A stretch of 64,000 nt of DNA from UBA9926 sp023261215 (GCA_038136035.1 JAYPYV010000010.1:1-64000); one strand, 5' to 3'. Counted from the stretch's first letter, positions 25,277 through 34,016 are shown. The notes: generated from the sequence alone by a model not told the origin. Program-made: numbers and translations.

Positions 25277-26439
25277 TTGAGGGTAGCTGAACCAACCGGC
25301 AGATTACGTCGCTTGTTTTTCCCCGGCGGTCGCTGGTTCTATGGTTGGAATATTGTCGCCGCGGCGGGTGGCTTGCAGATGCTGGCCGGCATGTTGTGGA
25401 TGCAATCGTATGGCGCCTATGTCGTGTTATTGCAGGAAGAATTTGGGTGGAGTAAGACCCTGATTGCTGCGGCGTTCGCGCTGACCAGAATCGAAAGCGG
25501 CATTCTGGGCCCGATTCAAGGTTGGTTGGTCGATCGCTACGGTCCCAAACTCATACTGAGCATCGGCACTTGCATGTTCGGCTTGGGCTTTATGTGGTTT
25601 TCGCGGGTGGATTCCCTTCTCGAATTCTATTTGGCGTTTGGATTCATTGCGGTGGGATCGAGCCTCGGTGGATTCGCGACGGTGATGGTTGCCATTGTTA
25701 ATTGGTTTAACCGGCACCGGTCGAAAGCCGTTGCCTGGTCGCAATTGGGCTACTCCGTGGGCGGTATGGCGGTCCCGCTGGTGGTGCTGGCTCTCGAAGC
25801 TTGGGGCTGGCGAGCGACCGCCTTTCTCTCGGGTGTCGTGGTGTTGATCTTAGGGTTGCCCATGGCGCAAGTGGTGCGCCATCGGCCCGGGCCGTTCGGT
25901 GAACTGCCCGATGGTGAGGTCATTTCCGAAAGTGAAGGCCCAAAGCAGGTGGTTGCGCGGGATCTCTCGGCACGCCAGGCCATGGCGACGTCAGCTTTTT
26001 GGTTGATCAGTTTTGGCCATGCATCGGCCCTGCTGACCGTGTCCGCGATGATGGTGCATCTCGTTGCCCATCTTTCGGAAGGGTTGGGTTACTCGTTGGC
26101 GGCCGCTGCGGTCATGGTGACGGTCGTTACGGGCAGTCAAATGGTAGGCCAACTTTTGGGAGGCTACCTGGGTGATCGTTTCGACAAGCGTTACTTGAGT
26201 GTCGCCTGTATGGCGGCACATGCAGGCGCTCTGGTGGGCATGGCCTACGCAAGTGAAACCTGGCAGGTGGTCTTCTATGCTGTTACGCACGGGTTGGCCT
26301 GGGGTATTCGAGGACCGCTCATGGTGGCGCTTCGCGCAGATTATTTTGGTGCCGCAGCCTTCGGGACCATCATGGGATTTTCTTCATTGATCGTAATGCT
26401 TGGCATGTCGCTAGGGCCCATCATCGCTGGGTTGATGGC
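25277..26439 (+). CDS. MFS transporter, monocarboxylate-type, 3' end lost in gap
   Basis: 387 residues of a 12-helix major facilitator are visible before the run of N. The first helix starts near 20 (FYGWNIVAAAGG), the loop 2-3 motif is WLVDRYGPK, and the long central loop is at about 205-235 (VVRHRPGPFGEL). FYGW plus the loop pattern resembles monocarboxylate/oxalate-formate antiporter members. It is an inner-membrane transporter, possibly for an organic acid fed to the neighbouring catabolic enzymes. The start is TTG at 25277 with AGAAGGA seven bases upstream; no ATG is suitably placed. The frame is open into the gap, so about one or two helices and the stop are missing. Confidence 0.88.
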
Positions 26440-26539
26440 NNNNNNNNNNNNNNNNNNNNNNNNNNNNNNNNNNNNNNNNNNNNNNNNNNNNNNNNNNNNN
26501 NNNNNNNNNNNNNNNNNNNNNNNNNNNNNNNNNNNNNNN
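26440..26539. other. Assembly gap of 100 N
   Basis: Exactly 100 undetermined bases, the conventional size for a gap of unknown length. The plus-strand MFS gene enters from the left and the minus-strand AhpD-like gene from the right, so both C-termini and the convergent region between them are hidden. Confidence 0.99.
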
Positions 26540-27520
26540 TTGAAAGTTGGCGGCAACGCCAATCGCTTCGATGATGCCATGATCGCCTAAAACGCGCTGG
26601 GCGCGATCACGAGCGGTGCTCAAGGCGAGATCGTCTCGGGTCATGAATGCATCGGCCAGATCAATCAACACTTGAGCATGAGGAATCGCCTGCAGCCCTT
26701 CCGCTTTCCCCGTCCGAATACCCAGCAGATCAACATCGAGATTAGATTGAGAGACGCTTACCCGAAGCATCGAGGCATGGGAGCTGGTTCAGTAGAGACA
26801 CTGGTTCAGGGCAGACACCCGTCCAGCAATCAGCTCCATTTGCATTCGGTTCAGCTGTCGATTTGGCGGCTGGACCATTTCGGCCATGCCTGCAAGGGAG
26901 AGATACATGACAGCCGAAAGACTTTGCCAGCATCGGACAGCGTTAGGCACTGCCGACAAAGCGCGGAGCACATTCGCGCCGCGATTGCCCGGCCAGAGAT
27001 CGGCCTCTGCAGGCTGGACTTGGTCTCTCGGAATCATTGGGACCCAGGTCGTCTCAGATTCTAAAAAATCCGGTAAATAGCCGTCGGGCGCGCCATCGAC
27101 TGGATCTGGCCACGCGGGCTCCGGCAGTGCCAGTCCTCGGTAGAATTCATCAATACTGAATTGGCAAACCACAATGCCGAGCAACTCAATGTAGGCATAA
27201 ATTGGACCCAAGCTGCCCTCGAGGCGCTCGATATCGGAGGGTCCGATTCTATTTTGATCATTCACGATTCGATGGATCATCACTTCGACGTCGCGCGGCA
27301 GAAGCGTGCAACAACGGTGTTGCTCATCGAGCGAGCGTGCAGAGAGGTGGTCCTTGAACGCGGTGCATGCCTCGCACTGGGTGGCTTGACGGGTCGCCCG
27401 AGCGATCTCGACGCGAGTGGCGCCAGTCAGCCATTGGCCTGGCTGGCTCAACCATAGACGATAGGCCGAGAAGGCGCGATCGATATCGGGTCGTAACTGA
27501 AACACAGAGTGTGGATCCAT
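26540..27520 (-). CDS. AhpD-like alkylhydroperoxidase-related selenoprotein (TGA read as Sec), 3' end in gap
   Basis: Reading through one TGA (26789-26791) gives an AhpD/CMD-superfamily protein of at least 327 residues. Numbering from the ATG at 27520, the C-terminal domain has Glu229, Cys241, the TGA codon at 244 and His248: Glu-x11-Cys-x2-TGA-x3-His. This is exactly the spacing of the AhpD catalytic set (Glu118, Cys130, Cys133, His137), with TGA at the second Cys. Family-like sequence continues after it (HASMLRVSVSQSNLDVD, LGDHGIIEAIGVAANF), so the frame is under protein selection on both sides. A degenerate first CxxC (Cys49/Cys52) lies in an N-terminal repeat-like half. AhpD-like selenoproteins are known in bacteria. 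A thiol/selenol peroxidase or peroxiredoxin-reductase role is inferred. Upstream frame is open to 27637 without a better start. The alternative is a nonsense mutation or base error. Confidence 0.78.
26754..26778 (-). promoter_or_regulatory. Candidate bacterial SECIS stem-loop after the in-frame TGA
   Basis: In the mRNA, bases +11 to +35 after the UGA can fold as: a four-pair lower stem (AUGC with GCGU, one G-U), a three-base bulge UAA on the 3' side, a five-pair upper stem (CUCGA with UCGGG, one G-U) and the tetraloop UGCU at +20 to +23. Bacterial SECIS elements are local hairpins with the apical loop about 16-37 bases after UGA and a G among the first two loop bases; this one fits (loop base 2 is G). 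Fold drawn by eye only. Confidence 0.45.
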
Positions 27521-28009
27521 GGGCGCTCGCTCGATCGAAGTCTTGGCTCTCGCGTTTATCCTAACAAGGGATCCGTCCGCTGAGGAAGATCGCAGGGGGC
27601 TCTGTCGGCGCAATGAAGCATCCGACAACCCTGACACCCGTTGCCTGCGGTGAGTCTGATGGAGCGGTGATCGTTGTGCGATGGAGTCCGCACAGTCCCT
27701 GTGCTAGCGTATTTGTTGGTTACGAGGTCTGATCGTAATGAATAGGGTGGTGCCGTGAGCAAGAAAAACGCATTTTGGTTGGGGTGTACCTCAGCGCTGG
27801 ATGAGCCCATGACCGCGAACCTGAGCTTGGCCATGAATTCGGAGCAGCGGTTGAGACACCAAAGTTCGCCCATGCCGGTTCGCTTAAAGCGACACAAATT
27901 CTTTGAGTCCCCCGTGCAGATCTTCAGGCAACGCTTGATGGTCGTGAAAAAGTATCTGGTAAAGAAGCCCCAGCGAGTTGTGCGTGCCTTCATACCTCAG
28001 CCGGACACG

Positions 28010-28801
28010 GTGAAAACGTTGATTCGCCTCGCCCTTCTTGGCGCTCTAGCCGTTCGGCGGCTCGCGTTTGCGAGTATTTGCCTCTTGGTCATTGTTGCGA
28101 ACCCATCACGTGCATCGGATCAAACGTTTAAGGACGCTGCTGCGCTGATCGATCATCTTGAACAGCTCTACCAGGGGGTCTCGAGCGAAGCCAAGATGGT
28201 GATGGAGATTAGAACGCCTGACTACGCGCGGCGCTTGGTGCTTCATGGCATGACTCAGGGTGATGATTTAGCTTACTTTCAGATCCTTGAGCCCAAAAAG
28301 GATCGTGGGATCGCCTCGCTCATGCGAGACGAAGAGATGTGGAATTTTTTGCCCAAAATCAATCGTGTCGTGAAAGTGCCCCCTTCGATGATGATGAATT
28401 CCTGGATGGGGAGCGATTTCAGTAATGATGATTTGGTGAAGCAATCTTCCTTAACCGATCTGTATGACCTCACGCTGACCGATAGCGAGACCCAATATTT
28501 TGTCTCGCTGACCCCCAAAGAGGACACCGTGACCGTGTGGGGGCGAATCGATTACGTGATCGAGAAATCGCCGCTCATTCCGCGTATGCAAACCTATTTT
28601 GATGAGCGCGGTGAAGCGGTCAGAACGCTTGAGTTCTCTGAGGTGAAGCAGTTCGGCGCACGCGCTTTGCCCTCGAAAATGACCATGACGCCGCTGAGAA
28701 AGGAGGGGCATCAAACGATCATTCGCTATGATTCGCTTGCGCTTGATGTTGCGGTGCCTGACGAGGTGTTCACCCTGCAATATCTCAAGCGGAGGCGATA
28801 G
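28010..28801 (+). CDS. LolA-like periplasmic protein (outer-membrane lipoprotein-sorting family)
   Basis: The mature part (from about ASDQTFKDAAALIDHL) matches the LolA-like 'outer membrane lipoprotein-sorting protein' family: a half-barrel that carries a lipid or lipoprotein through the periplasm. Typical segments are YFQILEPKKDRGIASLMRDE, MWNFLPKINRVVKVPPSMM and SWMGSDFSNDDLVKQSS. Starting at the GTG at 28010 gives 263 residues beginning with a hydrophobic signal sequence ending near PSRA-S. The same frame is open back to a GTG at 27755, adding 85 basic residues that match nothing I know, so the start is uncertain. Its stop shares a base with the GTG of the next permease gene. It heads an operon with two ABC permeases, an ATPase and an outer-membrane barrel. 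Confidence 0.85.
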   Translation: MKTLIRLALLGALAVRRLAFASICLLVIVANPSRASDQTFKDAAALIDHLEQLYQGVSSEAKMVMEIRTPDYARRLVLHGMTQGDDLAYFQILEPKKDRGIASLMRDEEMWNFLPKINRVVKVPPSMMMNSWMGSDFSNDDLVKQSSLTDLYDLTLTDSETQYFVSLTPKEDTVTVWGRIDYVIEKSPLIPRMQTYFDERGEAVRTLEFSEVKQFGARALPSKMTMTPLRKEGHQTIIRYDSLALDVAVPDEVFTLQYLKRRR

Positions 28802-30036
28802 TGCTCGAGCTCCAGTTGGCGTGGCGAAATCTTCTACGTCAGCGGCGGCGCTCGATTTTGACGGGTTTGTCGATCGCTGGCGGGTATTTTCTGATTACGT
28901 TCGCTGTTTCTCTCATTGAGGGCAGCTACGGCAACATGATTGAGCTGTTCACTCGTGACCGGGTTGGGCACGTTCAAATTCATGCGTTGGACTACCGGGA
29001 GCGGCCAAGAACGCAACGTGTGCTCCAGCCGGCGAGCGAACTGCTCGAAACGCTCCAAGGGCCATCTGATGTCGTGGGTGTCGCACCGAGGATTCTGACG
29101 GCTGCGCTCGCCTATGGGGACGAGAAGTCATCGCCCGTACAGATCGTGGGCATCGATCCAGCGCTTGAACCCACAGTGACGCATATCCAAGACAAGGTGA
29201 TGGAAGGCGCCTATTTTCCCAAGACGTCTCTTGAGTTTGAGTCAGAGGATTCAGATGTCGCACCCGCGCTTATTGGGGTGGGCATCGCGCGCGCGCTGGA
29301 TATTGGGCTCGGCGATCCCCTCATTCTTATCGGTCAGGGGGCCGACGGCAGCATTGCCAATGATCAGTATGTGGTGATCGGCTTGGTGGGCAATGAGCAA
29401 TCGGCTGATCGTATGACGGTGTATTTGCCCATCTTAGCCGCGCAGCGATTTTTGTCTCTTGGCGATGCCGTGCATGAGATTGCGCTTCGGCTCGAAAACA
29501 TCAGTGGCGCTCGATCAAAGGCTGCGATGCTTCAGTCAACTTTGCCGGAACTCGATGTCGCGCCCTGGCAGGAGATTGAGGCAACCTTTTTCCAAACCAT
29601 GCAGGCGGACCGAGAGGGAAATCAATTCGGTTTATTCATGATTATTTTTCTCGTCTTCATTGGGGTCTTGAACACGGTTCTCATGTCCGTGTTAGAGCGA
29701 ACGCGAGAATTTGGGGTCCTTCGCGCCATGGGCTGCCGTCCGACTCGATTGGTCAGACTGGTTGCGCTAGAAACCATGATGCTGTCGGCCTCGGCTATTT
29801 TGATGGGCCTGATATCGGTTCTGCCGCTCATCTATTGGTTCACCCAAGTCGGTTTCGAATTACCTGAACCCATCGATATGGGCGGGGTGGCTTTTTCCCA
29901 TTACCGGGGGATGCTATCGAGTTATGTCTTTTTAATGCCGATGTGCCTGATATTCATCTCTGCATTGGTGGTGAGCCTACCGCCGGGTCTTCGTGCCGCG
30001 AGCGTGAAGCCGGTTGAAGCCATGAGGCACTACTGA
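28801..30036 (+). CDS. ABC transporter permease, FtsX/MacB-LolE type (1)
   Basis: A 411-residue inner-membrane protein with the LolC/LolE/MacB topology: one N-terminal helix (near 20-40, SILTGLSIAGGYFLITFAV), a large periplasmic domain (about 50-275) and three C-terminal helices in the FtsX domain (around 280-400; FLVFIGVLNTVLMSVLERTR, then REFGVLRAMGCRP). MacB-like proteins drive periplasmic movement of lipids or proteins without passing them through the membrane. GTG start overlaps the preceding stop by one base (TAGTG). The next permease starts at its own stop (TGATG). Confidence 0.92.
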   Translation: MLELQLAWRNLLRQRRRSILTGLSIAGGYFLITFAVSLIEGSYGNMIELFTRDRVGHVQIHALDYRERPRTQRVLQPASELLETLQGPSDVVGVAPRILTAALAYGDEKSSPVQIVGIDPALEPTVTHIQDKVMEGAYFPKTSLEFESEDSDVAPALIGVGIARALDIGLGDPLILIGQGADGSIANDQYVVIGLVGNEQSADRMTVYLPILAAQRFLSLGDAVHEIALRLENISGARSKAAMLQSTLPELDVAPWQEIEATFFQTMQADREGNQFGLFMIIFLVFIGVLNTVLMSVLERTREFGVLRAMGCRPTRLVRLVALETMMLSASAILMGLISVLPLIYWFTQVGFELPEPIDMGGVAFSHYRGMLSSYVFLMPMCLIFISALVVSLPPGLRAASVKPVEAMRHY

Positions 30037-31253
30037 TGTTGATTCTTCGTCTGGCGTTAAGAAACATCCTGCGTAACAAACGTCGGACTTCTCTCACGTG
30101 TCTGCTTCTTGTCTCGGCCCTCGTGATCATGATTTTGATGGATGGTTTCATGATGGGCGTCACGCGGATCATGGTCGAAAGTCTGACTGAGACCCTGGAA
30201 GGCGAGGCACAAATCTATCGAGAAGGTTGGCGGGATCGCTTTGATCCGGCGCTCTACCTGGATCAGCCGGACGAGATTCGATTCTCCCTTGATGCGGATG
30301 ACAGTGTGGTTGCTTGGAGTGAACGAGTCATGACACCCGCGATGCTCGCGTCGAGTTATAGCACGCAGGGTGTCATGGTCTATGGCGTGAATATGGATCA
30401 GGAGCGCAAGGTCAGTCGCATCCAGCAGGCTCAGGTGTCGGGCGATGGCTTGCGAGGCCCGGGCGATATCCTGCTGGGAGACGCGCTTGCAGACAAACTC
30501 GAGGTGACACTGGGCGATCGGATCGTTCTGACGACGTCCTCGCTTGACGGTAATGATTTGGTCCAAGTGCTGTTCCGTGTGCGTGGACTCATTCATTTTG
30601 GGCCGAGCGAGTTAGACGAGCGGCTGGCTTTCATCGACCTTGTGGCTGCGCGGCAAATGCTTGGGATGGGCGACGGCTCGCATCAGTTCGTGATGCGGTT
30701 TGAAGACGCTTCGATTCCCAACGCGCCATCGGTACCGCTTTTTGAGCAGGTCCGATCTGAGGTGGTTGACGCTGAAGGTTGGCTTTCAATCCAGCCGGCG
30801 ATCGGCGCCATGCTGGAAATGAGCAATTTTGGACGGATTGTTTTAGGTCTGATCCTGTTTCTTTTGGCTGCCTTGGGGGTCGTAAATTCTATTTTTATGT
30901 CGATCTATGAACGGCTCTATGAGTTTGCTGTGACCAAGGCGATTGGAACTCGGCCGTTTTGGATTGGTCGGTTGATTGTGCTCGAATCGCTTCTCATGGC
31001 ATTCATTAGCGTTGCCATCGGGTTAGTGATCGCCTACTTTTTGGGCGGCTATCTTGAATCAGAAGGTTTGAATATGGGTCAGATGGAGGTCAGTGGCGTG
31101 GTGATTCCTGACCGAATTAAGCCTCAAATGGCGTTCAATCAGTTCGTTGAGGCGGCCTCGTTTCTGATCCTGCTCACGATGCTGACCGCGCTTTATCCGG
31201 CGCTGTATGCCGCAAAAATTACGCCAGCTGAAGCCGTCAAACGGTCACTTTAA
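30036..31253 (+). CDS. ABC transporter permease, FtsX/MacB-LolE type (2)
   Basis: A 405-residue paralogue of the preceding permease: N-terminal helix after ILRNKRRTSLT, periplasmic domain to about 265, then FtsX domain (IVLGLILFLLAALGVVNSIF, YERLYEFAVTKAIGTRP). The two probably form a heterodimer, as LolC and LolE do, with the ATPase encoded next. The ATG overlaps the upstream stop (TGATG). It ends 24 bases before the ATPase gene. Confidence 0.92.
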   Translation: MLILRLALRNILRNKRRTSLTCLLLVSALVIMILMDGFMMGVTRIMVESLTETLEGEAQIYREGWRDRFDPALYLDQPDEIRFSLDADDSVVAWSERVMTPAMLASSYSTQGVMVYGVNMDQERKVSRIQQAQVSGDGLRGPGDILLGDALADKLEVTLGDRIVLTTSSLDGNDLVQVLFRVRGLIHFGPSELDERLAFIDLVAARQMLGMGDGSHQFVMRFEDASIPNAPSVPLFEQVRSEVVDAEGWLSIQPAIGAMLEMSNFGRIVLGLILFLLAALGVVNSIFMSIYERLYEFAVTKAIGTRPFWIGRLIVLESLLMAFISVAIGLVIAYFLGGYLESEGLNMGQMEVSGVVIPDRIKPQMAFNQFVEAASFLILLTMLTALYPALYAAKITPAEAVKRSL

Positions 31254-31277
31254 GGTCAATACAGGGAACTTGAACCC

Positions 31278-31979
31278 ATGAGTCAGAAGACGGTCATTCG
31301 TGCGGAGGGCGTGAGTCGACGTTTTGGTAAAGGCGCGGCCGAAGTGGTTGCTGTTGATCAGGTGTCGTTTTCGTTAATGCAAGGCGAGTTTGCAGCGCTG
31401 GTGGGTCCGAGTGGCTCAGGTAAGTCCACATTGCTCAACTTGGTTGGCGGGCTTGACGACGCCGATCATGGAACCATTGAACTGGCGGGTCGAGATCTTG
31501 CCAGCCTCTCTGCATCTGAGAAATCTGATTTTCGAAGAGATCATATTGGCTTCATTTTCCAGTCGTACAACTTAATTCCAGTCCTCTCAGCTGCAGAGAA
31601 CATTGAGTACATCATGCTGCTTCAGGGCGTTAAGGGTGCCGAGCGTCGCCGGCGTGTGAATGAAATGCTTGAGATTGTTGGATTATCTGGATTGGGACAT
31701 CGCCGGCCGGCAGAGATGTCAGGTGGACAACAACAGCGTGTCGCGGTCGCCCGGGCGATGGCCTCGAATCCCGAGATTATCCTTGCCGATGAGCCGACGG
31801 CCAATCTGGATTCGAAAACCGGGATTGCCTTGCTAGAAACCATGCGACAACTGAACGAATCTCAAGGGGTCACCTTCCTGTTCTCAACGCACGATCAAAA
31901 AATCATTGATCGGGCCAAACGGCTGATCTGGCTTGAGGACGGGCGCATCGTGGATGATCAGAGAGCGCAGACGTTGTGA
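31278..31979 (+). CDS. ABC transporter ATP-binding protein, LolD/MacB type
   Basis: A 233-residue nucleotide-binding subunit. Walker A GPSGSGKST near 43, Q-loop FIFQSYNLIPVLSAAENI, ABC signature MSGGQQQRVAVARA near 145, Walker B IILADEPTANLDS and H-loop FSTHD. The PVLSAAENIEY segment is typical of LolD/MacB/FtsE ATPases. It powers the two permeases encoded upstream. AGGGAAC precedes the ATG, and the next gene overlaps it by four bases (GTGA). Confidence 0.95.
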   Translation: MSQKTVIRAEGVSRRFGKGAAEVVAVDQVSFSLMQGEFAALVGPSGSGKSTLLNLVGGLDDADHGTIELAGRDLASLSASEKSDFRRDHIGFIFQSYNLIPVLSAAENIEYIMLLQGVKGAERRRRVNEMLEIVGLSGLGHRRPAEMSGGQQQRVAVARAMASNPEIILADEPTANLDSKTGIALLETMRQLNESQGVTFLFSTHDQKIIDRAKRLIWLEDGRIVDDQRAQTL

Positions 31980-33157
31980 ATCAATCCCGACTGCTGGGAT
32001 GTTTGCTGCTCTGGGTGGCGCATCCACTTCAGGCGAGTGAAGTCTCTGGGTACTTAAAGGCCTTCTCGATTTATCAGTTCGAACAATCGGCAACATTTGT
32101 TGATCGACCTGATCAAGCATTGGGTGAGGCGAGTCTTCGCTTGATGTGGGAACCGAAGGGCTCATTTTGGACTTCAGAATTCCATTATGAGATTCAAGGG
32201 TTTCAGTCTTCAAGAGAGGGTTGGGTTGGCTCTGACCTGGTGCGTTCAAACACGAGCGATCGCTACCGCTTCGATGACTTAAACCCGGTGATTGCGGAAG
32301 GTAAAAAAAGCGTACTTCGGCAAAATTTAGATCGAGCCAATGTCAGACTGAAAGCAGGTCAGTGGGACATCACGCTGGGGAGGCAGGCTTTGACCATGGG
32401 CAGTGCTCGCTTGGTCAGTCCCGTGGATGTGTTCCTGCCGTTCGATTTACGCGTCCTTGATACCGAGTACAGGCCAGGGATTGATGCGCTGCGGCTTGAG
32501 CGGGCCCTGGGTGATCTCTCTGCACTGGACATTGGCTGGGTTGTGGGCGCAGAGGGTCAGCGCGATCAGTCGGCAATGTTTGCCCAGTGGATTACCAACT
32601 ATCAAGGTATCGACTATGCCACCACTTGGATTGAACGTGATCAAGTTCGATTGCTCGGTCTAGGAGTCACAGGCGCCATCGGCCAGCATGGTGTTTGGTT
32701 TGAGGCAGCGAAAGTGGCTGGCCGAGAAGACTACTGGCGTTCAAGTCTCGGTATTGATGGGGGGGTTGGGGACACCGGACTTTGGATGGTTGAACTGCAT
32801 TACAATGGCGCCGGGACGTCAGAAAGCGAAGGCTATCTCAGCCAAAACAATGTTGATGCTTACAGGAATTTTGGTGTCTTCTTGTTTGCCCGACGATATG
32901 TGCTCTCGGCCTTAAGTGTTCAGCTCTCTGCCGTGACGGGGTTTGCAAGCCAGTGGGTCTACAACCTTGACGACCAGTCGAGCTTCTTCCAGGTTTCAAT
33001 TGACCGACATGTGAGTGATGAGTGGGGGCTGCGAGCCGGGGTCTATCGATTTGGGGGCGATTCGGATTTGAAGTTCACGATGGAAGGCCCTGCTCTGGGC
33101 AGTGAATTTGGAATGAATCCTCACGTGGTTTTTGTCGGTGCTCGCTATTATTTTTGA
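31976..33157 (+). CDS. Predicted outer-membrane beta-barrel protein of the LolA/ABC operon
   Basis: A 393-residue protein that begins with a short signal peptide (LLGCLLLWVAHPLQA-S) and is rich in alternating, aromatic-bounded strands (for example WTSEFHYEIQGF, VRLKAGQWDITLGRQALTMG, HVVFVGARYYF). It ends in Phe after Tyr-Tyr, the usual outer-membrane insertion signal. I do not recognise a precise family; some segments resemble capsule- or alginate-export-type porins. The GTG start overlaps the ATPase stop by four bases, so it is tightly coupled to the exporter. It may be the outer-membrane target or partner of the system. Function inferred from place and topology. Confidence 0.75.
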   Translation: MNQSRLLGCLLLWVAHPLQASEVSGYLKAFSIYQFEQSATFVDRPDQALGEASLRLMWEPKGSFWTSEFHYEIQGFQSSREGWVGSDLVRSNTSDRYRFDDLNPVIAEGKKSVLRQNLDRANVRLKAGQWDITLGRQALTMGSARLVSPVDVFLPFDLRVLDTEYRPGIDALRLERALGDLSALDIGWVVGAEGQRDQSAMFAQWITNYQGIDYATTWIERDQVRLLGLGVTGAIGQHGVWFEAAKVAGREDYWRSSLGIDGGVGDTGLWMVELHYNGAGTSESEGYLSQNNVDAYRNFGVFLFARRYVLSALSVQLSAVTGFASQWVYNLDDQSSFFQVSIDRHVSDEWGLRAGVYRFGGDSDLKFTMEGPALGSEFGMNPHVVFVGARYYF

Positions 33158-33326
33158 GTTCGAGTTGGGTGTCGATTTGAGATGAGACGCGAAATAGCAA
33201 GCGATTCGAATACCTAGGGGCCCCCGGGCGGGAAACCGGGTTTGCGCGTTCGAAGCAAGGGTTGAGGGCTCTTCAACTTGCCGTTCTCGAGATGAGAATG
33301 CATGAGCCCAGGCGACTTTTAATTGG

Positions 33327-34016
33327 ATGACCGAAACAGGACAACTTGATCTCATGACGCAATTATCCAAACACCATCGAGCGGCGCTTAACGCCATGGG
33401 GATTGATATTTGGCGTCAGCGAGGCCGGAACGCTGGCTTGCCAGCCGTATCCTCGGTTGAGGCAGACGATTTGCCTTCGCCGCCACACGTTATAGAACCC
33501 CAGGCATCCGAACTGCTAGCCGAACCATCGGCGCTTGTACCTCACGCGACTCGGCCTGAAGTTGGGCGCGAGACACTCAGCCCGAATCTCCGTTGGTCCG
33601 TTCGAGACTATCGAACGTTGCTCGTGGTGATCGTCAACGAAGCGAGCGCTGAAGGTGAGGCGTTAGAAGCGTTCGCAGATGACGTGGCTCGAGCCTACAA
33701 CGGGGTAGAGCTCACCCCCACCCGTTTCTCAGTCCCGCTCGATGCGGAGACTGATCAGTTTCAAAGTCTTGCAGAGGCCCTTCGGAGAAGTTCATCTCGG
33801 GTCGCTTTGTTGCTCGGAGGTGAATCGCTCAAGCAAGATCAATTAGCGGATCTGGGGTTGTTTTTGCGGACGCACGCAGAGCCGCAAGCCCACACGCAAG
33901 ATGGCGCTCGAGCTGAGCAGAGGGTCTGGATTCCATGTGGTTTCTCCTCAGAATCTCCGCAACAACTATCGATGAAGCGCAGACTTTGGTTAGAGCTCTC
34001 AAGGGCGGGGCGTTAG
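33327..34016 (+). CDS. HolD-like protein (DNA polymerase III psi subunit candidate)
   Basis: A 229-residue protein of low overall similarity to anything known, but the N-terminal HHRAALNAMGIDIWRQR resembles the start of HolD (psi), which binds chi, and the C-terminal MKRRLWLELS resembles its Ala/Lys-x-x-Leu-Trp end. The middle contains a Pro/Glu-rich stretch, then an alpha/beta region (RTLLVVIVNEAS, VALLLGGE). In E. coli holD is followed by rimI and, two genes on, prfC; here the next genes are rimI and prfC, which is the main support. The real start could be the second ATG at 33354, which has AGGACAA upstream. The chi subunit gene holC lies at 57180-57602. Confidence 0.55.
   Translation: MTETGQLDLMTQLSKHHRAALNAMGIDIWRQRGRNAGLPAVSSVEADDLPSPPHVIEPQASELLAEPSALVPHATRPEVGRETLSPNLRWSVRDYRTLLVVIVNEASAEGEALEAFADDVARAYNGVELTPTRFSVPLDAETDQFQSLAEALRRSSSRVALLLGGESLKQDQLADLGLFLRTHAEPQAHTQDGARAEQRVWIPCGFSSESPQQLSMKRRLWLELSRAGR

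Noticed and set aside
26411..26770. Separate short protein starting at the ATG at 26770
   Set aside because: It is in the same frame as, and continues, the AhpD-like protein directly after the TGA; its ATG is an internal Met of the conserved domain.
26789..26791. Ordinary nonsense mutation making the AhpD-like gene a pseudogene
   Set aside because: Not excluded, but less likely: the stop falls exactly on the catalytic Cys position, no other stop or frameshift is seen, and a SECIS-like hairpin follows.
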